A DNA stretch of 64,000 bases, from contig NZ_JACJSD010000012.1 of NCBI RefSeq assembly GCF_014697615.1, positions 62,001-126,000 of the forward strand, given 5' to 3'. Below are positions 27,342 to 36,659 of this stretch, one piece after another. The notes below the pieces were generated by a model. It was not told the DNA's origin. It ran no database searches and saw only the letters and a list, made by a program, of their open reading frames with translations. The stretch's first letter is position 1. Each line of letters begins with the position of its first letter. Source of the stretch: Nostoc sp. FACHB-280. GTDB lineage: Bacteria > Cyanobacteriota > Cyanobacteriia > Cyanobacteriales > Nostocaceae. Made by a program: the position numbers and the translations under genes.

Positions 27342-27403
27342 AAAAACTCTATAACCTCAAAGATTTATGACATTTAATCATCAGGCATATAAATTGTTAG
27401 AAT

Positions 27404-27448
27404 CAGAACTTACGCACCAAATTTGTCTATATTTGTGCATAAGTTCTG
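27404..27448 (-). terminator. Stem-loop between isiB and the hydrolase gene
   Basis: CAGAACTTACGCAC (27404-27417) pairs with GTGCATAAGTTCTG (27435-27448), a 14-bp stem with one G-T pair and a 17-nt loop. It starts 22 nt after the isiB stop. There is no T-run, so it may stabilise or process the mRNA instead of terminating it. The ACTTACGCA motif also ties it to the dispersed repeat family. Confidence 0.45.
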
Positions 27449-27469
27449 TCCTAAATTAGGATACTCAAA

Positions 27470-27982
27470 CTATAAACCAAACTCTCTTTTTAACTGAGAT
27501 ACCCAATCTTTTATCCGCTTATCGGTTAAATCAGCTTGATTATCCTCATCAATTGCTAACCCGACGAATTTGCCATTTTTTAATGCTTTAGAATCGTTAA
27601 AGTCATAACCATCAGTTGACCAATAGCCGACAGTTTTTCCCCCGCGTTGGGAAATCTTTTCTTCTAAAATTCCCATTGCATCCTGAAAATTATCAGCATA
27701 GCCAATCTGATCACCAGTACCAAAATAGGCAACTACTTTACCACTAAAATTTATGTCGTCCAGTTCAGGGAAAAAGCCTTCCCAATCACTTTGTAATTCA
27801 CCCACATTCCATGTAGGACAACCAATAATCAGATATTGATACTCGTCAAAATCAGCAGTATCCGCTTGAGAAATGTCGTGTAGTTCCACCACACCATTAC
27901 CAAATTCATCCCGAATGATTTCTGCTACAGATTCAGTCTTACCTGTTTGAGTACCGTAGAATAAGCCAATTTTTTGCGACAT
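27470..27982 (-). CDS. isiB: Flavodoxin IsiB
   Basis: 170 aa from ATG 27982, giving the length of known Anabaena flavodoxin. A TTG two codons upstream is unlikely as start. Phosphate loop GTQTGKTES, flavin-stacking loops GCPTWNVGELQ and YFGTGDQIGYADNF, with the long-chain insertion. Flavodoxin replaces ferredoxin in photosynthetic electron transfer when iron is scarce. It is first in the - strand iron-stress run (isiB, hydrolase, isiA, isiA paralogue). Confidence 0.98.
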   Translation of the reverse strand: MSQKIGLFYGTQTGKTESVAEIIRDEFGNGVVELHDISQADTADFDEYQYLIIGCPTWNVGELQSDWEGFFPELDDINFSGKVVAYFGTGDQIGYADNFQDAMGILEEKISQRGGKTVGYWSTDGYDFNDSKALKNGKFVGLAIDEDNQADLTDKRIKDWVSQLKREFGL

Positions 27983-28406
27983 CTTCAACCCCGATATTGA
28001 GAAAATTTACTATTGATAATCAACAAATATCTAGCTCTTGGCGATGATATTTGCAGCAAAATAAACTATGTCTGTTGTTCTTAACAGACAAAACGCAGTT
28101 CTGCATCTTATTAGCTAAAGCTTCTGGGCTTTGGATGCAATATCTGATGTTAGCTATATAATTGCAGAGCTTATTGAATATACATCTCAATAAGCTTTGA
28201 GCATATCTTATCAGATTTATTGAGATACTTTGTCAGTAGAACTAAAAAAAATTTTGTAAAAATGCAATATGAATAAGACTGATGTGTATAAAGATGGTTT
28301 GTGGAGAATGGGTGTAAGAGTATCAGGATGTAGGAGTGTATGTATCTAAAACCCTTTCACCCCTAAACCCAATCGCCGCAGATCATCTTGGTGCGTAAGT
28401 CTTACA
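27983..28406. promoter_or_regulatory. isiB upstream region with inverted repeats
   Basis: 424 bp between isiB and the acylase stop. Seen: an AT-rich TTGATAATC patch at ~28012-28021 that may be part of an iron box, a hairpin GTCTGTT/AACAGAC (28070-28089), and another GCTTATTGA/TCAATAAGC (28169-28195). No gene. Regulatory roles are not established. Confidence 0.4.
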
Positions 28407-30494
28407 TCAGAAAACTGTACGCGCTTCTAAGTGGGCTGTAATTTCTTTGCGGGTGCGCCAAACAGGACGCAATTCTTGACGAGCAAATAATGGTAGTTGA
28501 TCGCCAACATGGGGTGAATTTGGTTGTGTAGCATTACCATAACTAGTAAGAGCTTTGGCTTTCACTGGCTGGGAAAACTCTACAGCCGCAACAAAAGAAT
28601 CACCATTAAATGCTTGAAAGCGTCCATTATCCGCCGGGGCAAAATAGACGGTGCGGAAGATACCTTTTGTGCCATCGCCACCATTAGCAGGTAGGTCTAA
28701 ATTGCCATACCGCAATCTAAAAACCTCGCCCCAAGGTATGTCCAGAGTTCCATAGGTCTGTTCTATTTTTGTGGCTGCATCTACTAAGGCTTTGACTGCA
28801 CTTTCAGAATCAGCTAAACCATCTGGTGTGCTGAGGGGAGCTTTTTCATTCCAAGGAGTACTAAATACTGTATTCAAATCGAGATTATCTACCCAAGCGT
28901 TAAATAGTACAGCACCTCGACTATTGGCATTCGCCTGACGATCCCATTTTGTTAGTACTTCCGCAGCGCGACGTGCTATTTGATTTTCTTGTTTTTGGGC
29001 AGCAGGAATCAAATCATCGAGGATGCGGTCTGCTAGTTCCATTCGCGTCGAATGTTTGTAGGTAATCATTTCCTCAAAAGAAATACTCTCATCCTCCGCT
29101 AACATTTTGGCAGAACGTTGGGCGCGGAAATCCATTGGCCATTGTGGTGCCATATAAGGTGGATAATTTTCGGCTTTGATGGCGACAGGAAAGGTCGTAG
29201 TCCAAGGTGGGTCATTGGCATTTTGCAACCATCCACTAGGCGGGTCTATGACTCTGGGTAAGTCTCGATATGGGTGCGTTTTTGTCCAGAGAGTTTTTGA
29301 GGTATCACCAGGGATAACGTTTTGCCAGTATGCAAAGTCTCCTTGTTGACGTACAGGTACTAGACCGTTGAATAGGTGCATAATATGACCTTCACGGTCG
29401 GCATACATCACAGTAAACATGGGTATTTGCAAGCGTTGTAATGCTTTTTGAAATTGGGTGAGATTTTTGGCGCTTGCCATATCCCACCACTGTTCTAAAA
29501 TGCCGGGACTGTTTTGACCGACAACACGCAACGCGAGGGTTTTTCCTTCTTTGGCGCTAACTACAGGCCCATGAACCGAACTTTTGACTGTGAAAATTTG
29601 CTCTTGAAAAGAGCCATCTTTTTGCTTGATTTTTAAGGGAAGGTTTGTTGTTTCAAAAGGGCGGATTTTGTTATCGAAAAGATAACCATCTTGTTGTAAT
29701 TTCAGTTCGTAAGCATCCCAACCATCATGGGTGTTGACGGTATGAGTCCAACCTAAATTATCGTTGAAGGCGATCGCTAAAACAGGAACACCGACCAATG
29801 TTGCCCCATAGGCATCAATTCCAGGGGCAGTAATTTGGGCTTCATACCATAAAAATAAATCGCTCCAAGGCAGGTGGGGATTAGCTAATAGCATTGCTTT
29901 ACCACTGGCTGACCGTTTTGGTGCGATCGCCCAACCATTAGAACCAGGGGCAGACTGTGTACGATGTATATTAGCTACCTGTCCTGGATCGACAACAAAA
30001 GTAAACAACATAACTCGCTGTAAATGTGCGAGTACATCTTGTGGTGTAACTGGTAGTACTACTTTGACTTCGTTGTCAATTAAATCGGGATACTTTTTAG
30101 CATAGTTATTAATGCCGTTGGCAAAAGCCTGGAGATAATTCCGAAATGCGGGACTTTGCGCTGTGTACCAAGCATCAGCACGTTTGGGTACACCCATTGT
30201 CAAAACCCATTGATCTGATTCGAGATAATCTTCTCCCCAATATTCTGCTGCTTTACCTCGCGCTTGTCCGTAGAGACGCAATAGTAAGTTTCCGTGACTT
30301 TGCATCTGCGCCCACCCAAAAGCCTGAAAAGCATTTTGAGGATTATTGCCATAAATATGCGGTACGCCGTAAGTATCCCAAAGAATTTCTGTGGGTTTGG
30401 CGAGAGAAGCAATACTTTGACTACTGAGAACCAAAGTCAAAACCAGACAGAGTAGAAAAGGTAAGAATCTACGTGATATTTTGTGCCACTGCAT
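28407..30494 (-). CDS. Penicillin acylase family (Ntn-hydrolase), secreted; possible AHL acylase
   Basis: 695 aa. N-terminal signal peptide (hydrophobic ~res 10-31, then SIASLA). Peptidase S45 architecture: alpha region with WDTYGVPHIYG, then the autoprocessing site PGSNGWAI where Ser185 becomes the N-terminal nucleophile of the beta chain, then LLANPHLPW and HTVNTHDGWD. This family cleaves amides; cyanobacterial members include N-acyl-homoserine lactone acylases that quench quorum signals, a possible role here. No obvious operon partner: NDH-2 lies 270 bp upstream. The family is secure, the substrate is not. Confidence 0.93.
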   Translation of the reverse strand: MQWHKISRRFLPFLLCLVLTLVLSSQSIASLAKPTEILWDTYGVPHIYGNNPQNAFQAFGWAQMQSHGNLLLRLYGQARGKAAEYWGEDYLESDQWVLTMGVPKRADAWYTAQSPAFRNYLQAFANGINNYAKKYPDLIDNEVKVVLPVTPQDVLAHLQRVMLFTFVVDPGQVANIHRTQSAPGSNGWAIAPKRSASGKAMLLANPHLPWSDLFLWYEAQITAPGIDAYGATLVGVPVLAIAFNDNLGWTHTVNTHDGWDAYELKLQQDGYLFDNKIRPFETTNLPLKIKQKDGSFQEQIFTVKSSVHGPVVSAKEGKTLALRVVGQNSPGILEQWWDMASAKNLTQFQKALQRLQIPMFTVMYADREGHIMHLFNGLVPVRQQGDFAYWQNVIPGDTSKTLWTKTHPYRDLPRVIDPPSGWLQNANDPPWTTTFPVAIKAENYPPYMAPQWPMDFRAQRSAKMLAEDESISFEEMITYKHSTRMELADRILDDLIPAAQKQENQIARRAAEVLTKWDRQANANSRGAVLFNAWVDNLDLNTVFSTPWNEKAPLSTPDGLADSESAVKALVDAATKIEQTYGTLDIPWGEVFRLRYGNLDLPANGGDGTKGIFRTVYFAPADNGRFQAFNGDSFVAAVEFSQPVKAKALTSYGNATQPNSPHVGDQLPLFARQELRPVWRTRKEITAHLEARTVF

Positions 30495-30652
30495 CAGGGA
30501 CAGTGTTTTTTTTTAACAAAAGAGAACATTAGAGTTTGATTGTGCGTTGGTTCGCCAAACTAATTGAGACTATTTCTCAATTTCTCAATCACTTTAGTAC
30601 CTTTCTGACAAATGATCAATATCTATTTAAAAATATTCTCAATAAAATTATT

Positions 30653-30700
30653 CCCCGGACTGGAAGTCTGGGGCTATACAAACGCCTGCCTGCCTAAGCT
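30653..30700. repeat. Palindromic repeat (CCCCGGACTGGAAGTCTGGGG type)
   Basis: A self-complementary core at 30653-30673 is followed by CTATACAAACGCCTGC. The related arrangement, TTGTTTGTATAGCCCC, occurs at 23160-23176. Intergenic, between the acylase and NDH-2 genes. Confidence 0.55.
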
Positions 30701-30763
30701 ATCGGCAACGGCAAAGCTGAACTCAGGTTATATGGGTGCAGGAGTTGTAACTCACCTATACCC

Positions 30764-32140
30764 CTAAATATTTTGGTCTTTCTTACCCTCATCTGCTAAC
30801 ATTCGCAGTAATTTTCGCGCAACTAAAACACTAACTACCCCAGCACCAACTAATTCCACAGCTTGTACGACTGTTTTACCGATAGCGTGAGTGTCTAAAT
30901 GGTGATGAAATATTTCTTCATCTAGCCATTCTGTCGTCGCTTTAAAGTCATGAATTGGGGTTGGTAATAGTGTTAAATAAGTACCTTGACGGATGAAATG
31001 TGCAGGTTCACCTGTAACTTCAAAAACATTAAATAGGTTTGCAGCAGCGTCATTAATTCCTAACTTTAATAGAGTACCTCGGATATTTACTCTAGCTGGT
31101 TTGGGGTCTTCTCCTAAAGCCAGTGCTTTCAAATTATGAGCAATATTTGCGCCTTGTTGATAAGCGACTTGTGCTGTGGGTGGTAGGGAACTATCAACAA
31201 CTGCTGCACAATCACCACCTGCAAAGACTTCTGGAAAATCGAGCAATTGCATCGTGGGAGTAACTAAGGGACGGTGATGCGCATCACGATGTTCTTTGGG
31301 GATGGGTAAATCTTGAATTAGGGGATGGATTGAAGTACCAGCAGTCCAAACTGTAGTGTGTGTTGCTAGAGTTTTAATTTCATTATTAGTTTTATATTCA
31401 ATTGCATAAGGATGAACAGCAGTAGCTTCTGCTTGTGTCAAAATTTCTATAGCTGTGCTACGTTTTTGTAATTCTTCTTCAGCAATTGGACGCAAAGGAT
31501 CGTTAATATCTCCATCCAGGATGTTGTGACCATGATTGAGTAAAATTACCCGAATTTCTTGAGAATTACCACCTAAAGCTTGATACCAATGTGGCAGAAA
31601 ATCGGCTAAAGTTGCAGCCATTTCCACACCAGAAGCACCACCACCAACTACAACTACTGTTAATAGTTTGCGGCGTTGTTCTATATCTTGTGTTTGGATT
31701 GCTGTTTGTAAACAATCACGTAGATGTTTATCAAGTGCGATCGCATCTGCTTGTGTCCAAAACGGAAAGGCATTTTCTTTAGCACCTGTAACTTGATGAT
31801 AGCCAGTTACACTACCCAAAGCTAATACTAAGTTACTGTATTTGTAAGAGTTACCCGAAGCTGATTTGACTTCTCGTTGATGCAAATCTATTGACTGTAC
31901 TGTATCTTGAACAAAGATAACTCCGCTTCCTTTTAGTAATTCCGAAAAACGCGGTACTACTTGAATAGAATCCAGCTCGCCATCAAAATATTCATACAGT
32001 AGTGGCTTAAAGCAAAATCGCTCATTGCTATCAATTAAAATTACAGAACGCGGATAATGTTCGTGTGCTAAATGTAAGGCAGTAAATAATCCAGTAAAAC
32101 CACCACCGATAATAATAGTTTGATAAACACTGCTATTCAT
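30764..32140 (-). CDS. Type II NAD(P)H dehydrogenase (NDH-2)
   Basis: 458 aa. FAD-binding GGGFTGLFTA near the N-terminus, ERFCFKPLLYEY typical of NDH-2, a second Rossmann motif VVVGGGASGVEMA (~res 164-176), and TVWTAGT then EVFAGGDCAAV for the FAD C-terminal motif. The C-terminal ~40 residues are amphipathic to hydrophobic and may bind the membrane. Such enzymes oxidise NAD(P)H to quinone without pumping protons and are thought to sense or adjust plastoquinone redox state. Which ndb paralogue this is cannot be decided here. Confidence 0.92.
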   Translation of the reverse strand: MNSSVYQTIIIGGGFTGLFTALHLAHEHYPRSVILIDSNERFCFKPLLYEYFDGELDSIQVVPRFSELLKGSGVIFVQDTVQSIDLHQREVKSASGNSYKYSNLVLALGSVTGYHQVTGAKENAFPFWTQADAIALDKHLRDCLQTAIQTQDIEQRRKLLTVVVVGGGASGVEMAATLADFLPHWYQALGGNSQEIRVILLNHGHNILDGDINDPLRPIAEEELQKRSTAIEILTQAEATAVHPYAIEYKTNNEIKTLATHTTVWTAGTSIHPLIQDLPIPKEHRDAHHRPLVTPTMQLLDFPEVFAGGDCAAVVDSSLPPTAQVAYQQGANIAHNLKALALGEDPKPARVNIRGTLLKLGINDAAANLFNVFEVTGEPAHFIRQGTYLTLLPTPIHDFKATTEWLDEEIFHHHLDTHAIGKTVVQAVELVGAGVVSVLVARKLLRMLADEGKKDQNI

Positions 32141-32218
32141 AAAAATTAGAATTTCTACAAATTGTTTTCATCGAGAGACATAGAAGAGCTAAAATTTATG
32201 CTCTTGACTATTGACCAA

Positions 32219-32458
32219 TCAAATAAATAAAAAGAAAGCTATCAATACTGCACTCAAAGCAATGGCAAACATAATAGCGTATTCCACTCGGCGGCTAAAA
32301 AATCCGACAGCCGCAACGAGAGCGATCGCTAGTCCTATAATGCCCACATATTGACCTTTCTGTAAATTTTTGGCTATCAGTGGGTCTTGGTTTGTCCCAG
32401 GTGGTGGAGTTTCTTTAATTGCTCTTGGTGGTGGTAATTCTTGTGCTAATAACTTCAT
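32219..32458 (-). CDS. Small membrane protein of unknown function
   Basis: 79 aa from ATG 32458, chosen because AGGAGA lies 7 nt upstream; a longer frame to 32497 has no RBS. Pro-rich N-terminus (QELPPPR, then TPPPGTN), then two hydrophobic helices (~res 38-55 and 60-79) separated by SRRVEYA. No family recognised. It is 78 nt upstream of NDH-2 on the same strand and may be co-transcribed. Confidence 0.65.
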   Translation of the reverse strand: MKLLAQELPPPRAIKETPPPGTNQDPLIAKNLQKGQYVGIIGLAIALVAAVGFFSRRVEYAIMFAIALSAVLIAFFLFI

Positions 32459-32902
32459 AAATTTTCTCCTAATATTAATTTTAAATATAGTCCTCAATAA
32501 ATATTTGAGGAAAAATCAAACTTTAAAAACTATCTTAGGGATGATTATTTATAAAAATTTTGAAGCAAGTGAGGTACACCATAAGTATTAAGTAATGATT
32601 AATAAGTAATGAGTAATTTTATTACTTATTCCTTTTTTCAACCAGTTGCTGTACCTCATAAACATCGAATCTATCGACTCATTTATCTGCATCCATCCGC
32701 GTGCATCTGCGGTTAGTTATTCCTGCCTAATATCTCACCAGAGTAATTAATAAGACTTACGCAAACTCTACGATTTCTTGGCGTTCTTGGCGACTTGGCG
32801 GTACCCTGCGGGAAGCCGCTTCGCGTCTACGATAAATTAAGCTTTTGGGCAATTTTTGCGTAAGTCCTGATTAAATGCTAATTCCTGAGTTAGAAGCGAT
32901 GT
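32459..32902. other. Repeat-filled intergenic region
   Basis: 444 bp. Contents: a leader for the small membrane protein, an AT-rich inverted patch (AGTAATGAGTAA/TTATTACTTATT, ~32600-32630), a repeat of the GCATCTGCGG type (~32685-32717) and a MITE-like element (32752-32868) with a nested micro-element. No gene seen. Confidence 0.7.
32752..32868. repeat. MITE-like element with AGGACTTACGCAA-type inverted ends
   Basis: Left end AAGACTTACGCAA (32752-32764) and right end TTGCGTAAGTCCT (32856-32868) are near-perfect inverted repeats. The interior has CTTGGCGTTCTTGGCGACTT, shared with 4728-4780, and a TA-flanked micro-element at 32802-32829. Confidence 0.7.
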
Positions 32903-35080
32903 TTATCTTTTCGTTGTTTGACAAACTTCTAGGCGTGAGAACAGATTAACGCATAATTGCCACCAATTAGCTGTGGCGATCGCACTATGCCATTCCCAAA
33001 CGCCTAAGACTTTGACGCGCCAAACCGACTCAAAAAAGCCAAAAAACGGCAAATGTCCCATCGGTGCATCTTCCGACCAAGTGAGGTTATCATAACTCAG
33101 CCAAGCATCTTTCAACCGCCAGCCAACTCGGTTAGCAAAATCAATGCAAGTTTCCGACGCTGCAACTTTGGCACTACCCAGCATTAAAGATAACACCGGG
33201 TCTGATGCAGAACTCGCAATGCTTTGGTAAATGCGTTGCTGGACACTGAAACCGAAGTTTCCGTGACTGTATTTTACCCACAAGCGATCGATAGTCAGTA
33301 AATCAACACAAGGTAAGTTTTCTAAACTCGGTAAATCAAGGTGGCGTTGTTGTTCCCTTTCCACCATTTTTAATATCAGATTTGTGGTTTCTGCATCCGC
33401 CTCTAACCATCTACCAGCTTGTAATAAATCTCGCAATTGAGAGTAATCTATGCCTAAAGATGAACTTAAATCATCATCTTCTGTTGGTTGAGTAGAACTT
33501 TCAGTGAAAAATGAATGCTTCTCTGGGAAAACTTCAATAATTCCTTGGGAACCAGATAACCAAAAGTATAATTTAACTTCAGTGGATGCCAAATTTATTT
33601 GTAATTGGGTAATTAAACTAGCGGCTGTGAGTCCAGAAGCTTGCTTATCTTGACTGAAGATATCTAATAAAGTCTTAGCAAAAGTTTCACTCGCATTATC
33701 TGATGCGGCACAAGCTATTAAACATTGTCCGGCATCTGTACCTAGTTGTAGTTCTTCTACCCAATCACGAATATTATTATCTGGAACCGGACAATCTAAA
33801 ATAATAATTTGTTGTGACTTACACAGGCGTAATTGTTTGCGTAACCAAGCACGATTAATTACTGTATCATCAGCCAATACCAATACTGCTTCACCTGTGG
33901 GTGTTTCTTGAATTTGTCCGCGTAAATATAAAAATATGGTGGAAATTTCTTGGATTTGGTATTCTTTGGGAGATTCAGAGAAAGATTCTGAGAGTAAGCA
34001 TTTTTGAATGGCTTTGCGGACATCTGACTTTATACTATTGCTACGCCCGTTCCAATAATTAATTTCAAAATTCCCCGAATTGCTGAGTGTTTTGATGAAA
34101 GCCGAAGCACTTTTTATCTGAGAAAATCCATCAATAATTAAACCTTGGCGGGGATGACGTGTGACACCTTTTTGATTTGGTTTTAGCCCTAAAATTACCT
34201 CACCTACACCTTCAACAATTCGCTTTGGTGTTTGCAAAGTATATTCCGAATGAATTTGATTTTCGCCTCTACCTTTTTTGAGTTGATTAATAACTCGCAA
34301 TTGTTGATTAGCTTTATCTATATATGCCAGTGTTTGGTGATAAACATAGCGGTACAATCCATCAGATTCAATAATTCCTTGAGCATCTGCGGCTTCTCCT
34401 CGCAATCCGCGAATTAAATAGTAAGTAAAAACCCCGTGACCTAATTGGGGAAATTCCCAAGATTGTTGACCGCGATCGCAAGATAATAAAGCATAAAATC
34501 CCTTTCTCTTTGCTGCCCGTTGGCGGAGAATTTCTACTAATTCTTGTGTAGAATCCAGTAAAGGATTTTTTTCGCCCCTCGCCCCCACAAAAGTCAAATC
34601 ACCACTATGACAAGCATCTAACCAGACTAACTGTTGTTGGGCAGCACTATTTTCTAATATTTGCAATAATTCTTGTAATTGCAAGCCAGTATTAATTAAA
34701 TTATCTTGTTGAGTATCTTGCAAACACAAAACCACCTGTTTATCAGATGGTTCTAACATTCCATGACCAGAAAAATAAACTAATACCGTATCTATAGCTT
34801 GAGCCGCCGCCGCAATTTCTTTTAAACTATTGCGGACATTTTCTAATAAAGGTAAATGCTCACTATGATCACAATAAACTCGCAATTCTTTTTGAGGAAA
34901 TCCAGCCGTTGCTGTACTCAAAGCTGCACTTAAACCTTGGCAATCTTGTGCAGAATAACGTAAACAAGGTATGCGCTCATCTTGATATTGATTAACTCCA
35001 ACTAACAACAGCCACAGTTTTGCTGCACCAGTTTCTAGGTTGCGCGTAGAGTTACTAGTCCGAACACTTACTGGACACAT
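32903..35080 (-). CDS. Caspase-like (orthocaspase/metacaspase) protein with long C-terminal region
   Basis: 725 aa. The N-terminal ~260 residues form a peptidase C14 domain: KLWLLLVGVNQYQDE, LVYFSGHG with His106, and LVWLDACHSG with Cys157. The catalytic dyad is intact, so it should cleave after Arg/Lys as other metacaspases do. Residues ~300-725 are not recognised; they contain a second caspase-like or Rossmann-like segment (EAVLVLADDTVINRAWLRKQL) and a Trp-rich tail. Cyanobacterial orthocaspases are linked to stress and cell death. No partner genes are nearby; it is divergent from the binding protein at 35440. Confidence 0.88.
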   Translation of the reverse strand: MCPVSVRTSNSTRNLETGAAKLWLLLVGVNQYQDERIPCLRYSAQDCQGLSAALSTATAGFPQKELRVYCDHSEHLPLLENVRNSLKEIAAAAQAIDTVLVYFSGHGMLEPSDKQVVLCLQDTQQDNLINTGLQLQELLQILENSAAQQQLVWLDACHSGDLTFVGARGEKNPLLDSTQELVEILRQRAAKRKGFYALLSCDRGQQSWEFPQLGHGVFTYYLIRGLRGEAADAQGIIESDGLYRYVYHQTLAYIDKANQQLRVINQLKKGRGENQIHSEYTLQTPKRIVEGVGEVILGLKPNQKGVTRHPRQGLIIDGFSQIKSASAFIKTLSNSGNFEINYWNGRSNSIKSDVRKAIQKCLLSESFSESPKEYQIQEISTIFLYLRGQIQETPTGEAVLVLADDTVINRAWLRKQLRLCKSQQIIILDCPVPDNNIRDWVEELQLGTDAGQCLIACAASDNASETFAKTLLDIFSQDKQASGLTAASLITQLQINLASTEVKLYFWLSGSQGIIEVFPEKHSFFTESSTQPTEDDDLSSSLGIDYSQLRDLLQAGRWLEADAETTNLILKMVEREQQRHLDLPSLENLPCVDLLTIDRLWVKYSHGNFGFSVQQRIYQSIASSASDPVLSLMLGSAKVAASETCIDFANRVGWRLKDAWLSYDNLTWSEDAPMGHLPFFGFFESVWRVKVLGVWEWHSAIATANWWQLCVNLFSRLEVCQTTKR

Positions 35081-35439
35081 CTATGAGAAGTTCCTCAACA
35101 AGAAAGCTAAGTGCATTGTATCTAGAGAAACCTATCTTAACGTATAACTCATATCCCGCAAGCCACTCAAGTTACTGGTTGAGAGCAAAATTCATCTGAA
35201 GATGGCTCAATATACCCGAAATTTTTGAGTCTACTTGAGTAGAGTTCAGCTATTAGCCTTGAACTTGAGTTCAAAGCGAGTAAACACAAAAGTAAATACC
35301 TGCTTGCCTTAGCTTGCAATTGTCGGCTATTTGTGTGAGTATGCTATAAAACTACGGTTAATTGCTCGACTTGACGTATTATCAAATCAAATATAGCTTG
35401 AATGTGCCTATGTTAATCAAGTATCTATCAAATAGATTG

Positions 35440-36480
35440 ATGAAGATGTTCAGCAGTGTACTGCAAAATTATGAACTATTGAGAATTAACACATTTGCTT
35501 TATTCTTTGCTGGCGGGTTGACGTTGGCTTTGGTGATGTCTGCGTGTTCTGCCAACAACGCGAGTAACTCCACCGCAACACCAACAGCTAATTCCAGTCC
35601 AACCAATCAAGGTGTAGTCATTCGTATTGGCTATCAAAAAGCTGCAACTATTCTCAGCGCGATGAAAGCCCAACAAGATTTAGAAAAGGCTTTTGCAGCG
35701 ACTGGTGCTTCCGTAACATGGTCAGAATTTCCTTCTGGCCCCCCAATGTTAGAAGCGATGAACGCTGGAAGTATTGATTTTGGCTACACAGGTGAATCAC
35801 CACCAATCTTTGCCCAAGCCGCAGGTAATCCCTTAGTATATGTTGCTTACGATCCTTGGAGTCCCAAAGCCGAAGCAATTATTGTGCCAAAAAATTCCCC
35901 TATTCAAAGCGTTGCAGACTTAAAAGGTAAACGAGTTGCGTTTGCAAAAGGTTCTAATACTAACTATTTATTAGTCAAAGCTTTAGAAAAAGGCGGAGTA
36001 AATTACAACGATATCAAACCTGCTTTTCTGCAACCGCCTGATGCGCGTGCAGCATTCGAGGGTAATAATGTTGATGCTTGGGCGATTTGGGACCCTTATT
36101 TAGCGGCGGCGCAAGCTGCTACAGGCGCACGCACCTTAACTGATGCAACTGGTTTAGCACCAAATCGCGGTTATTATTTAGCGGCGAAATCTTTTGTAGA
36201 CAAGAACCCTGATGCTTTAAAAACAGTATTGGAAGAAGTCAAAAAAAGAAGTGACTGGGCAAAAAATAATCCTACAGAAGTTGCCAAATTTCTTTCACCA
36301 GCCTTGGGAATTGATGCTGGAGTTTTAGAAGTGGCAGAAAAACGCCGAGACTATGACGTATTACCGCTAACAGACGAAGTAATTCGCGCACAGCAGGAAA
36401 TTGCCGATACTTTTTACAAAATCAAGCTGATACCGAAATCTGTCAATGTGAGCGAAATTGTTTGGAAGGCTAGAGGCTAG
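35440..36480 (+). CDS. ABC transporter substrate-binding lipoprotein, sulfonate/nitrate/taurine type
   Basis: About 346 aa from ATG 35440 (alternatives: ATG 35446, ATG 35410, or TTG 35362). Hydrophobic signal ending LVMSAC, a plausible lipobox. The mature part has the SsuA/TauA pattern: RIGYQKAATILSAM, MNAGSIDFGYTGESPPIFAQA, and VDAWAIWDPYLAAAQ. Such proteins bind alkanesulfonates, taurine or similar organosulfur anions. No permease or ATPase gene is in the window, so the receptor is orphaned from its transporter. The next gene is an AprA-like flavoprotein, which supports a sulfur role. Confidence 0.88.
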   Translation: MKMFSSVLQNYELLRINTFALFFAGGLTLALVMSACSANNASNSTATPTANSSPTNQGVVIRIGYQKAATILSAMKAQQDLEKAFAATGASVTWSEFPSGPPMLEAMNAGSIDFGYTGESPPIFAQAAGNPLVYVAYDPWSPKAEAIIVPKNSPIQSVADLKGKRVAFAKGSNTNYLLVKALEKGGVNYNDIKPAFLQPPDARAAFEGNNVDAWAIWDPYLAAAQAATGARTLTDATGLAPNRGYYLAAKSFVDKNPDALKTVLEEVKKRSDWAKNNPTEVAKFLSPALGIDAGVLEVAEKRRDYDVLPLTDEVIRAQQEIADTFYKIKLIPKSVNVSEIVWKARG

Positions 36481-36481
36481 T

Positions 36482-36621
36482 ACAACAAGGCAAAAGGCAA
36501 AAGAAAAAATCACGATACCACAAGCTTTTTAGCAATTACAGCCTGTCACTGAGCTTACTTGTACTGAGCGCAGCCGAAGTAGTCGAAGTGTGGTCTGTTT
36601 ACTTACGCCAACCTGTACTAG
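36482..36621. repeat. Dispersed repeat, copy 2, with nested insert
   Basis: Same ends as 26181-26286, but with an extra block (~36548-36592) carrying TACTGAGCGCAGCCGAAGTA and GTCGAAGTG, itself a widespread Nostoc repeat. It occupies most of the gap between the binding protein and the flavoprotein. Confidence 0.7.
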
Positions 36622-36659
36622 TAATTGTAATTTCCACTCCCCATTCCCCACTCCTACTT

